NCBI GenBank assembly: GCA_052103955.1
Contig: JBQELO010000017.1
Location: 17,286 to 81,285, forward strand
Source of the DNA: Paenalcaligenes sp052103955
GTDB taxonomy: Bacteria; Pseudomonadota; Gammaproteobacteria; Burkholderiales; Burkholderiaceae_B
DNA: 64,000 nt
Reading direction: 5' to 3'
In this document: in pieces, positions 43,571 to 50,673 of the stretch
Layout: every line of letters begins with the position of its first letter
Position numbering within the stretch: position 1 is the stretch's first letter
Made by a program: the position numbers and the translations under genes
The notes under the pieces: generated by a model
Told to the model about the DNA's origin: nothing
The model's database searches: none
What the model saw: the letters and a program-made list of their open reading frames with translations, nothing else

Positions 43571-43595
43571 CTTGAAAAAAATCCTTATTTTCAAG
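43571..43595. other. Inverted repeat upstream of rplS
   Basis: CTTGAAAA and TTTTCAAG separated by 9 bases, at about the -35 region of the suggested rplS promoter. It could be a regulatory site, or the worn terminator of a gene once upstream. Low certainty. Confidence 0.3.
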
Positions 43596-43693
43596 GCCAA
43601 ACGTAGCTTATCTTCCTAAAACCTACAGAATTTCGCTAGCATACAACTTGGTGCAAAGCAGACTCGCTGCTGTACGCCTATTTATGTACGTCT

Positions 43694-43717
43694 GGTTTAC
43701 ACCACGCGGTGTAAACC
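43694..43717. promoter_or_regulatory. Perfect palindrome upstream of the lipoate ligase operon
   Basis: GGTTTACACC, four bases (ACGC), then GGTGTAAACC: a perfect 10-bp inverted repeat ending 25 bases before the lplB start. No T-run follows, so it is not a terminator. It is well placed for an operator that blocks transcription or for an RNA hairpin near the ribosome site. The half-site recalls biotin-repressor half-sites (TTGTAAACC), but their order is reversed. Confidence 0.6.
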
Positions 43718-43742
43718 CTCTCGTTTACTCAGGAACCTACAC

Positions 43743-44021
43743 ATGAAGCATGGTGAGTATAAAGTCCCCGGCGGAAAACTGGTGGTCATAGACTTTGAAG
43801 TTCACAACAATTTGCTGGCTAACGTACAGCTTAGTGGAGATTTTTTTCTGGAGCCGCCTGAGGCTTTGGATTTGATCAACCATGCTTTAACTGGATTAGC
43901 CGCCACCAGTGATGCCACTGCTATTCAAGCAGCGGTAGATAAGGCACTGCCTACTGACGCGCAGTTGTTTGGCTTTGATGCCGCTGCCGTTGCCGTTGTC
44001 GTTGGGAGAGCCTTAGCATGA
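43743..44021 (+). CDS. lplB: Lipoate-protein ligase small subunit (accessory C-terminal domain)
   Basis: A 92-residue protein matching the C-terminal accessory domain of lipoate ligase: start HGEYKVPGGKLVVIDFEV, then LSGDFFLEPPEALDLINHALTGL. In Thermoplasma acidophilum this domain is a separate protein (LplB) required for lipoate adenylation by LplA. Here the gene precedes lplA with a 4-base overlap, so the two subunits are made together. A single-chain LplA of the E. coli kind would carry both parts. Confidence 0.85.
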   Translation: MKHGEYKVPGGKLVVIDFEVHNNLLANVQLSGDFFLEPPEALDLINHALTGLAATSDATAIQAAVDKALPTDAQLFGFDAAAVAVVVGRALA

Positions 44022-44797
44022 GCCAACGTACTGACTGGAACCACTACCGCTGGCAGTTAATACACGATCTGCCACAAGACCCCGCCCTGCACATGGCCTT
44101 AGACGAAATTTTGACCGATGACGTAGGTGCGGGCAAGCGCCCCCCGTTACTGCGTATCTGGGAATGGGCATCGTCTACCGTTATTATTGGCCGCTTCCAA
44201 TCGCTTAAAAACGAAGTAGACCCAGACGGCGCTGCACGACACAATATTTCTGTAGTGCGCCGTATCAGCGGTGGCGGCGCTATGTTTTTAGAACCCGGCA
44301 ATGGCATTACCTATTCTATTTGCGCCCCTGATGCCTTAGTACATGGCATGAGTTTTCAGGAATCGTACGCCCTGATGGATAGCTGGGTAGTAGAAACACT
44401 AAAAACATTAGGCATAGATGCGTGGTACCAACCGTTAAACGACATCACCAGCAGCAAAGGGAAAATAGGTGGCGCGGCCCAAGCTAGACGCTCTAAGGCT
44501 GTGCTACATCACACCATGTTGGCCTACGATATTAATGCCGACAAAATGCTGGAAGTGCTGCGTATAGGTAAGGAGAAACTCTCTGACAAAGGAACAACTA
44601 GCGCCAAAAAACGCGTAGACCCTTTGCGCAGCCAAACAGGACTGGAACGTGAAGCCATTATTCGCTGCATGATTGAGCAGTTTAGAAAATTGGCCCCGTT
44701 GGAAGAGGTTTCCCTAGATGCAGATACCCTACACCGTGCTGAGCAATTAGCAGAACAAAAATTCAGAACTGCCGAGTGGACTACCTTGGTACCGTAA
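44018..44797 (+). CDS. lplA: Lipoate-protein ligase large subunit
   Basis: A 259-residue catalytic subunit of the biotin/lipoate ligase fold. Visible are a MALDE start region, LRIWEWASSTVIIGRFQS, the RRISGGGAMFLEPGNGITYS loop that holds the lipoyl-adenylate, and the catalytic-lysine segment KGKIGGAAQARR. It ends where the E. coli enzyme would enter its accessory domain; that domain is the preceding gene. It attaches scavenged lipoate to 2-oxoacid dehydrogenase E2 subunits and GcvH. The stop lies 4 bases from the convergent SOS-controlled gene. Confidence 0.88.
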   Translation: MSQRTDWNHYRWQLIHDLPQDPALHMALDEILTDDVGAGKRPPLLRIWEWASSTVIIGRFQSLKNEVDPDGAARHNISVVRRISGGGAMFLEPGNGITYSICAPDALVHGMSFQESYALMDSWVVETLKTLGIDAWYQPLNDITSSKGKIGGAAQARRSKAVLHHTMLAYDINADKMLEVLRIGKEKLSDKGTTSAKKRVDPLRSQTGLEREAIIRCMIEQFRKLAPLEEVSLDADTLHRAEQLAEQKFRTAEWTTLVP

Positions 44798-44801
44798 GGG
44801 C

Positions 44802-45017
44802 TTAAAGGCCGCTATACGCACCCAGCCACATTAAGCCAGGAATGGACACGCCCCACAATGCCACTAGGCATACATCCAAGGCTTTTGAATAACGCTGCGA
44901 GCGCTTAGCGGCCACGTAGTAGTTTTGTTCTGCACGGGCAGAGCTATCCAACACAGATGAACGAACATGGGAGGACACGTTGTGGCTTTGCTGTTCTCTA
45001 TACGTAGTAAAAGACAT
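44802..45017 (-). CDS. Small membrane protein under LexA control (unknown function)
   Basis: A 71-residue protein I do not recognise. Residues 1-45 are polar, rich in Ser, Arg and Tyr (SSHVRSSVLDSSARAEQNYY); residues about 48-68 form one hydrophobic helix (LDVCLVALWGVSIPGLMWLGA), giving a tail-anchored layout. The ATG at 45015-45017 is set by GAGGTG four bases upstream. The promoter is covered by two LexA boxes, with a -35-like TTGCTG (45065-45070) and a -10-like TATAAG (45041-45046) inside or touching them, so expression should be off until DNA damage. Small SOS-induced membrane proteins elsewhere (SidA and DidA in Caulobacter, YneA in Bacillus) block cell division, and some SOS toxins (TisB) depolarise membranes. 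A similar role here is inference. Confidence 0.75.
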   Translation of the reverse strand: MSFTTYREQQSHNVSSHVRSSVLDSSARAEQNYYVAAKRSQRYSKALDVCLVALWGVSIPGLMWLGAYSGL

Positions 45018-45033
45018 CACACACCTCAATTAA

Positions 45034-45049
45034 CTGTTTTCTTATACAG
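45034..45049 (-). promoter_or_regulatory. LexA box 1 (over the -10 element)
   Basis: CTGTTTTCTTATACAG is a perfect CTGT-N8-ACAG site, the LexA consensus of gamma- and betaproteobacteria. It covers the -10-like TATAAG of the small membrane protein gene and ends 17 bases before its start codon. Confidence 0.85.
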
Positions 45050-45051
45050 TA

Positions 45052-45067
45052 CTGTATAGATACACAG
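45052..45067 (-). promoter_or_regulatory. LexA box 2 (over the -35 element)
   Basis: CTGTATAGATACACAG is a second perfect CTGT-N8-ACAG site. It lies two bases from box 1 (centres 18 bases apart) and overlaps the -35-like TTGCTG. Paired boxes at such spacing are known for tightly held SOS genes. Confidence 0.87.
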
Positions 45068-45081
45068 CAATTGATGCAAGC

Positions 45082-45119
45082 AAAAAAACCCTCTGTGGCA
45101 GATAGCACCACAGAGGGTT
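45082..45119 (-). terminator. Intrinsic terminator of the peroxiredoxin gene
   Basis: A perfect 12-bp stem (AACCCTCTGTGG and its complement) with a 9-base loop, followed on the minus strand by a run of seven T residues counting the stem end. It lies 30 bases past the peroxiredoxin stop. Confidence 0.93.
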
Positions 45120-45148
45120 GAACTACATAGCAAGCAAACGTCTACAAA

Positions 45149-45790
45149 TTACTTGTTAGGCTGAGGTGTAATGCGCAAGTAAGGGCGCACTTCGGTATAG
45201 CCTTTAGGAAACTTCTGTTTAATCAGCTCTGGATCTTTCAGGGATGGCACGATAATCACATCTTGACCATCTTCCCAGTTCACAGGCGTAGCCACACTGT
45301 GGCTATCTGTTAGTTGCAGGGAATCAATCACACGCAAGATTTCATTGAAATTACGGCCCGTGCTAGCTGGGTACGTAATCGTCAAACGCACTTTCTTAGC
45401 AGGGTCAATGATGAATACTGAACGCACAGTCACTGTGGTGCTAGCGTTAGGGTGAATCATGTCGTACAGCTCGGAAACCTTACGATCTTCGTCTGCCAAG
45501 ATAGGAAAATTAACGGTGGTTTTTTGCGTATCGTTAATATCTGCGATCCACTCTTTGTGGGAATCGTTACCGTCCACCGATACGGCAATCACTTTCACAC
45601 CGCGTTTGGCGAACTCGTCGGCCAGTTTTGCGGTGTAACCCAGCTCAGTCGTGCACACAGGTGTGAAGTCGGCAGGGTGAGAAAACAATACGCCCCAGCT
45701 GTCACCAAGGAACTCATGGAAACGAATCTTGCCAGCGGAAGAGTCTTGTTCAAAATCAGGGGCAATGTCACCCAAACGCAATGTAGCCAT
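45149..45790 (-). CDS. 1-Cys peroxiredoxin (Prx6 type)
   Basis: A 213-residue thiol peroxidase. The peroxidatic Cys46 is in HPADFTPVCTTELGY. The long C-terminal part (ITYPASTGRNFNEILRVIDSLQLTD, PVNWEDGQDVIIVPSL, YLRITPQP) is typical of the Prx6/1-Cys branch rather than AhpC. It removes hydrogen and organic peroxides. It is monocistronic, with a good ribosome site (AAGGAG) before the ATG and a strong terminator after it. Confidence 0.94.
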   Translation of the reverse strand: MATLRLGDIAPDFEQDSSAGKIRFHEFLGDSWGVLFSHPADFTPVCTTELGYTAKLADEFAKRGVKVIAVSVDGNDSHKEWIADINDTQKTTVNFPILADEDRKVSELYDMIHPNASTTVTVRSVFIIDPAKKVRLTITYPASTGRNFNEILRVIDSLQLTDSHSVATPVNWEDGQDVIIVPSLKDPELIKQKFPKGYTEVRPYLRITPQPNK

Positions 45791-45937
45791 GATTACTCCT
45801 TAGTCATTTTCATGAATCTTTGAATAAGCCGCCTATCATCGACGACCTAGAATGAATATATTCTCCCAGCATTAAAAAGCACATACAAATAACTAATAGA
45901 AATAAACTTATGATCCCTAGAGGCAAACGCTCACACG

Positions 45938-45976
45938 CAAAAAGGCCGGGTGCTCTATGACGTAGCACCCGGCCTT
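45938..45976 (-). terminator. Intrinsic terminator of etfBA
   Basis: A perfect 13-bp GC-rich stem (AAGGCCGGGTGCT and its complement) with a 9-base loop; on the minus strand it runs into five T residues. It lies 77 bases past the etfA stop. The bases between hold no recognised feature. Confidence 0.92.
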
Positions 45977-46052
45977 CTGCCCTACCTTATCACTTACCTT
46001 AGAATCAAGGCCAGCCTACTTGTAGGGCCCATTACCTAGATATCCTCACTGA

Positions 46053-46982
46053 TTACAGTGCAGATTCCAACTCAGGTAACACGGTAAACAAATCGGCTAC
46101 CAGACCGTAGTCTGCCACACCAAAAATTGGCGCTTCTGCATCTTTGTTTACAGCAACGATCACTTTGGAGTCTTTCATGCCTGCCAAGTGCTGAATCGCA
46201 CCGGACACACCAAAAGCCACGTACAGTTGTGGAGCAACGATCTTACCGGTTTGACCAACCTGCCAATCGTTAGGCGCATAGCCAGCGTCAACCGCTGCAC
46301 GAGAAGCACCAATGGCTGCACCCAGCTTGTCGGCCACAGGTTCCAGCAATTTGAAGTTCTCAGCACTGCCCATACCACGACCACCCGTTACCACTACGGT
46401 TGCAGCAGTTAATTCTGGACGGTCATTTTTAGCCACTTCACGACCCACAAATTGGGACTTGCCTGAAGCTGCTGCGACGGCAACGCTTTCAACCGCTGCC
46501 GAACCACCTTCAGCCGCTTGTGGATCAAAAGCCGTAGTACGAACGGTGATCACTTTCTTGGCATCTAAGGATTGCACAGTAGCAATCGCGTTACCAGCAT
46601 AAATAGGACGCTTGAAGGTATCGGCAGAATCCACAGCAATGATGTCTGAAACCTGCGCCACATCCAGCTTAGCCGCTACACGTGGTGCAACGTTTTTGCC
46701 GGCAGAAGTTGCTGGGAACAGAATATGACTGTAATCACCAGCCACTGCCAATACTTGTGCAGCAACGTTTTCAGCCAAGCCATCAGCCAAGCTAGCATCA
46801 TCAGCCAACAGTACTTTGCTTACGCCAGCCACTTTAGCGGCGCTATCTGCAACAGCTTGCGCAGTATGACCTGCAACCAATACATGGATATCACCACCCA
46901 CCTTAGCGGCAGCGGCAACCGTGTTCAGAGTAGCAACGTTCAAGCTCTGATTATTGTGTTCTGCAATTACAAGAATAGCCAT
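46053..46982 (-). CDS. etfA: Electron transfer flavoprotein alpha subunit
   Basis: A 309-residue FAD-binding subunit of the ETF dimer, which carries electrons from acyl-CoA and other dehydrogenases to ETF-quinone oxidoreductase. The C-terminal FAD region is visible: VVTGGRGMGSAENFKLLEPVADKLGAAIGASRAAVDAGY, then VGQTGKIVAPQLYVAFGVSGAIQHLAGMKDSKVIVAVNKD. It lies 3 bases after etfB. Confidence 0.97.
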   Translation of the reverse strand: MAILVIAEHNNQSLNVATLNTVAAAAKVGGDIHVLVAGHTAQAVADSAAKVAGVSKVLLADDASLADGLAENVAAQVLAVAGDYSHILFPATSAGKNVAPRVAAKLDVAQVSDIIAVDSADTFKRPIYAGNAIATVQSLDAKKVITVRTTAFDPQAAEGGSAAVESVAVAAASGKSQFVGREVAKNDRPELTAATVVVTGGRGMGSAENFKLLEPVADKLGAAIGASRAAVDAGYAPNDWQVGQTGKIVAPQLYVAFGVSGAIQHLAGMKDSKVIVAVNKDAEAPIFGVADYGLVADLFTVLPELESAL

Positions 46983-46985
46983 GAC

Positions 46986-47735
46986 TTAGATTACCTTCGC
47001 TTCGTTTTTCAGTTTCTCAACCAAGGCAGCTACATCTGCCACGATAACCCCTGCAGAGCGTGCAGGTGGTTCACTGACTTGCAGTGTTTTCAAACGTGGG
47101 CTCACGTCCACCCCAACCTCTTCAGGCTTGATGGTTTCCAAGGGCTTTTTCTTGGCTTTCATGATGTTTGGCAGCGTTACGTAACGTGGCTCATTCAAGC
47201 GCAAATCAGTAGTAATCACGGCAGGAAGATTCAGCTTCAATGTTTCCAAGCCACCGTCCACTTCGCGTGTTACTTGTACGGAATCAGCAGCCAACTCTAC
47301 TTTGCTTGCGAAAGTAGCTTGCGGCCAATCCAACAAAGCCGCCAACATTTGGCCGGTTTGGTTGGCATCATCGTCAATCGCTTGTTTGCCCAGAATCACC
47401 AATTGTGGCTGCTCTTTATCCACCACTGCTTTCAACAGTTTGGATACGGCTAGCGGTTGCAGTTCGGCGTCAGTTTCAACCAGAATGGCACGGTCAGCAC
47501 CAATGGCCATTGCAGTACGCAAGGTCTCTTGGCAAGCTGTCACACCGCACGATACGGCAATCACTTCGCTGACCACGCCCTGCTCTCGTAGGCGTACGGC
47601 CTCTTCGACTGCAATCTCGTCAAAAGGGTTCATCGACATTTTGACGTTAGCGATATCTACATCGCTTTGATCAGATTTCACGCGCACTTTTACATTGTAG
47701 TCAACGACGCGCTTCACGGGTACCAAGACTTTCAT
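46986..47735 (-). CDS. etfB: Electron transfer flavoprotein beta subunit
   Basis: A 249-residue AMP-binding partner of EtfA. Signatures are MKVLVPVKRVVDYNVKVRV, NPFDEIAVEEAVRLRE, VILGKQAIDDDANQTGQMLAALL and VDGGLETLKLNLPAVITTDLRLNEPRY. First gene of the etfBA operon; it diverges from mltB over 232 bases that must contain both promoters. Confidence 0.97.
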   Translation of the reverse strand: MKVLVPVKRVVDYNVKVRVKSDQSDVDIANVKMSMNPFDEIAVEEAVRLREQGVVSEVIAVSCGVTACQETLRTAMAIGADRAILVETDAELQPLAVSKLLKAVVDKEQPQLVILGKQAIDDDANQTGQMLAALLDWPQATFASKVELAADSVQVTREVDGGLETLKLNLPAVITTDLRLNEPRYVTLPNIMKAKKKPLETIKPEEVGVDVSPRLKTLQVSEPPARSAGVIVADVAALVEKLKNEAKVI

Positions 47736-47921
47736 CCGGTTATCTCCAAAACACTTTTAAACAAATTTCAATGACACTCATAGTTTGAGCGATTGCAAAT
47801 CACCATACCCAACCTATCACTATACCTAAATCTGCAGCGTTCATACTGCAAAATTATCACAACGACTGCAGTTTTACTCACAATGTCAGTACCGAACTTT
47901 TACGGTTTCAGCATATACAGT

Positions 47922-47970
47922 AGCCACTCAAAACCAGTAACATAGTGGCTCTTGAAGGAAAGCCACTATG
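47922..47970 (+). promoter_or_regulatory. Mutually exclusive hairpins at the mltB start
   Basis: Three related segments lie just before and at the mltB start: AGCCACT (47922-47928), ATAGTGGCT (47942-47950) and AGCCACTAT (47961-47969). The middle can pair with either side. Pairing with the third gives a 9-bp stem whose 10-base loop holds the ribosome site (GAAGGAA) and whose stem includes the AT of the ATG at 47968-47970. Pairing with the first (7 bp) would free the start. This is the layout of a translational switch; function is inferred. Confidence 0.5.
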
Positions 47971-49134
47971 CCTATTGCCGTGACCATTCTACGAAGCTGC
48001 CTCTTACTCTCTTTGCTGACCGGCTGTGCTGCGCCACAGACTGCCTCCCCTACTGATAGCGCCCCCGTTGCTGCCACAATCAACACAAATGCCCCAGCGG
48101 TAAACACGGCGCAATCAGACCATCGCGAATTAGTTATCTACGATGACCTCAACGCTGGCGACTCTAGTGCTAGCAGACGTCAACCTCCAGTACGTGCCGA
48201 CGGTTCCCTGCAACCCTGGGCTGCAGAATGGGCACAAGCCTTAGAGGCACAACGTCAAATCCCTGTGGCATACACCACGGCACTGCTGCAAAACGCCAGC
48301 TACAATGCCACTGCCGCCAAACTCATGGCTCCAAGCAAAGGGCGCATCAAAAAAAGCTGGGTCACGTACCGTAACCGCTTTGTGGAGCCTATTCGTATTC
48401 GCGAAGGCTTAGCCTTTTGGCGCAACCACGCCGAGACCTTGGCCAAAGCTGAACAACAATATGGCGTGCCTGCTTCTATATTGGTCGCCATCATTGGCGT
48501 AGAAACCTTATACGGTAAATACACAGGCGACTTTAATGTGCTGGAAGTGCTAAGTACCTTAGGTTTTAGCTACCCCGATGACAGTCGCCCCGAACGCGGT
48601 GAGCTGTTCCGCAACCAGTTGGCTGATCTCATTTATTTAGACAAAGCGGGAGTTTTGGATGCCAGCGCCGTAGAAGGTTCATTTGCTGGTGCAATGGGCT
48701 TGCCACAATTCATGCCGGGTAGTTTGTTGCGTTACGCACGCGATGGCGATAACGATGGCAAAATCAGCCTGCATGACTCCATTGCCGATGTCAGCGCTTC
48801 TATTGCGAACTTCTTGCTTGAGCACGGCTGGTCAGTAGGCCAACCACCCTTCTTAAGCGTTCCCCTGCCATCACAACCTGAAAAACTGGTTACTGGCGGA
48901 TTAGAGGCCACCCTAAACTGGAATGACCTGTACCCAAATCAGTCAGCCCCCAACCAAGTAGCCTCGGTTCCTTTGGGTATTGTGAACTTGGTGGATGAGC
49001 CTCGTGGAACGGTAGAGTATCGCGTCGCTACACCTAGCTTTTTCTCTATTACCCACTACAACCGCAGCTACTTCTATGCAGCATCGGTTGTTGAACTGGC
49101 TAATGCGCTGGAAGCAGGCATGAAGAAACAGTAA
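47968..49134 (+). CDS. mltB: Membrane-bound lytic murein transglycosylase B
   Basis: A 388-residue outer-membrane lipoprotein (lipobox LTGC, Cys20) that cleaves peptidoglycan glycan strands with 1,6-anhydro product formation. The catalytic Glu179 is in ILVAIIGVETLYGKYTG; FAGAMGLPQFMPGSLLRYARDGDNDGKISL is the family's substrate-site signature. Residues 21-80 are a flexible Ala/Thr/Pro-rich tether. Its stop lies 8 bases from the convergent fliA stop. Confidence 0.95.
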   Translation: MPIAVTILRSCLLLSLLTGCAAPQTASPTDSAPVAATINTNAPAVNTAQSDHRELVIYDDLNAGDSSASRRQPPVRADGSLQPWAAEWAQALEAQRQIPVAYTTALLQNASYNATAAKLMAPSKGRIKKSWVTYRNRFVEPIRIREGLAFWRNHAETLAKAEQQYGVPASILVAIIGVETLYGKYTGDFNVLEVLSTLGFSYPDDSRPERGELFRNQLADLIYLDKAGVLDASAVEGSFAGAMGLPQFMPGSLLRYARDGDNDGKISLHDSIADVSASIANFLLEHGWSVGQPPFLSVPLPSQPEKLVTGGLEATLNWNDLYPNQSAPNQVASVPLGIVNLVDEPRGTVEYRVATPSFFSITHYNRSYFYAASVVELANALEAGMKKQ

Positions 49135-49142
49135 GGCTTGCC

Positions 49143-49907
49143 TTACAGCAATGCGGAGTATTCCACACTACCTGGCGAATACTCCCATTGCTCTCTGGAC
49201 AGTGCAGCACGAATACGGGCTATAGCTTGACTACGTAGCTGCGAAACACGGCCTTCCGTTACTTCCATCACCATCGCTATTTCTTTTTGATTCAGATCTT
49301 GCTCGAACTGTAGCGACAACAACAATTTCTCACGCTCAGGCAACTGATCAATAGCAGAGATCAACGCACCACGTAGCGCTTGGGACTCCAACTGCAATAA
49401 TGGGTTTTCCAATGGTGATGACGGCTTTGCGCCACCTGACAAAAACTCTAATGCGTCACCCGCCCCTCCCTCTTCGCGGCGAGCTAAGTCTTCGTAATGC
49501 AGTACCTGTACGCCACTGGCTTCTTCCAGCAGTTGGTAGTACTGCTCTATGGTTAAGCCCAATTGCTCTGCAATTTCAGATTCTAAGGGCTCGCGCATAA
49601 GCTGCTGACGCAACAATGTCACGGCATTATCAATTTGCCGTGCTTTAGTACGCACACTACGCGGCAGCCAATCTTGGCTACGTAACTCGTCCACCATTGC
49701 GCCGCGTATGCGGGTAACGGCATACGTTTCAAACTGCGCCTCTACCATCACCTGGTAACGCCTAACGGCATCCAGCAGGCCAATCATCCCTGCCTGAATA
49801 AGGTCATCAAGCTCAACACTAGATGGCAGACGCGACACAAGTAGCAGCGCCTGGCGTCTAACGAGCGGCGCGTACTTCTCGATCAAAGCGTTTTCTGAAG
49901 CGGTCAT
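49143..49907 (-). CDS. fliA: Flagellar RNA polymerase sigma factor FliA (sigma28)
   Basis: A 254-residue sigma factor. Region 2 reads LDDLIQAGMIGLLDAVRRY...FETYAVTRIRGAMVDELRSQDWLPRSVR, and region 4 reads LPEREKLLLSLQFEQDLNQKEIAMVMEVTEGRVSQLRSQAIARIR, both typical of FliA. It drives late flagellar genes; one candidate target promoter lies just across the spacer, upstream of flaG. It is transcribed away from the flagellar block. FlgM is not in the window. Confidence 0.96.
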   Translation of the reverse strand: MTASENALIEKYAPLVRRQALLLVSRLPSSVELDDLIQAGMIGLLDAVRRYQVMVEAQFETYAVTRIRGAMVDELRSQDWLPRSVRTKARQIDNAVTLLRQQLMREPLESEIAEQLGLTIEQYYQLLEEASGVQVLHYEDLARREEGGAGDALEFLSGGAKPSSPLENPLLQLESQALRGALISAIDQLPEREKLLLSLQFEQDLNQKEIAMVMEVTEGRVSQLRSQAIARIRAALSREQWEYSPGSVEYSALL

Positions 49908-50043
49908 GTGTGATAGATCCGGAAATGCTTACACATAATTTAGCTATTCTCAGGCCTACACCACATTTGAGGTCTATGAATCAAGCGCTGATTTTCACGC
50001 CTATTCACATTATTAGCGTAGCGATTGCGCTTTAAGGGCGCGC

Positions 50044-50070
50044 TAAAGATTCTGTCGTGCCGTCCGTTAA
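50044..50070 (+). promoter_or_regulatory. Candidate sigma28 promoter of the flaG-fliDST operon
   Basis: TAAA (50044-50047), 15 bases, then TCCGTTAA (50063-50070). This matches the sigma28 pattern TAAA-N15-GCCGATAA at all four -35 bases and six of eight -10 bases, with correct spacing. It lies 80 bases before the flaG start. Confidence 0.65.
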
Positions 50071-50149
50071 GTCCAATAGATTCCTTATACCCTTACTGGC
50101 GGCTTTTACGCTTGCCCTGTGCTAACCGTCCCGGATCGGAGACATCGTC

Positions 50150-50575
50150 ATGATCAACCCAACAGGACACGCTTTATCACTTTCCTCTACGGCCTTAACC
50201 ACAGCCCAGCAAAACCTGGAGTCGGATGCCGTAACGGATGTGGATGCAGCGGTAACCGTCACTGAATCAGTCGCCGCAGAAAAAGCAACAAACCACAAGC
50301 AACCTTCAACGCCTTTTGACAAACATGCTGCTGCCTACGCATCCGAATGGGAGAAAAGCACGTTAGATAAAGCGCTAGAAACGTTGAATCAAGACATGCA
50401 AGCATGGGCAACAGGTTTGCGTTTTGACATAGACCCTGACACACAACGTATTGTGCTTTCAGTGGTGGATAACGACAGTGGTGAAGTCATTCGTACCGTA
50501 CCGTCAGAGGCCGTCATGGCCGTCGCCAAAATGATTGCCAAATTCCAAGGCAAAGGCATTAGCACGACGGCGTAA
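50150..50575 (+). CDS. flaG: FlaG family protein
   Basis: A 141-residue protein with a disordered Ala/Thr-rich N-terminal half and a C-terminal FlaG domain (about residues 78-135): LRFDIDPDTQRIVLSVVDNDSGEVIRTVPSEAVMAVAKMI. FlaG affects filament length and usually precedes fliD, as here (98-base gap). It starts the operon served by the sigma28-like promoter. No flagellin gene is in the window. Confidence 0.92.
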   Translation: MINPTGHALSLSSTALTTAQQNLESDAVTDVDAAVTVTESVAAEKATNHKQPSTPFDKHAAAYASEWEKSTLDKALETLNQDMQAWATGLRFDIDPDTQRIVLSVVDNDSGEVIRTVPSEAVMAVAKMIAKFQGKGISTTA

Positions 50576-50673
50576 ATGGTAACGAAACCATTGATCTAAG
50601 GAACTTTAGGCACGCTAACAGTCGCTTTATAAGCAGGCTGTCTCAGGCACAATACAGAACAAGGAGCTTTTTT

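Noticed and set aside
43694..43717. Biotin repressor (BirA) operator before the lipoate ligase genes
   Set aside because: The half-sites resemble BirA's but are in reversed order with a 4-base gap, and the genes concern lipoate, so I kept it as an unassigned palindrome.
46725..47453. A 242-codon open frame on the plus strand across etfA-etfB
   Set aside because: It is antisense to two strongly conserved genes, starts inside one of them and has no recognisable domain or ribosome site.
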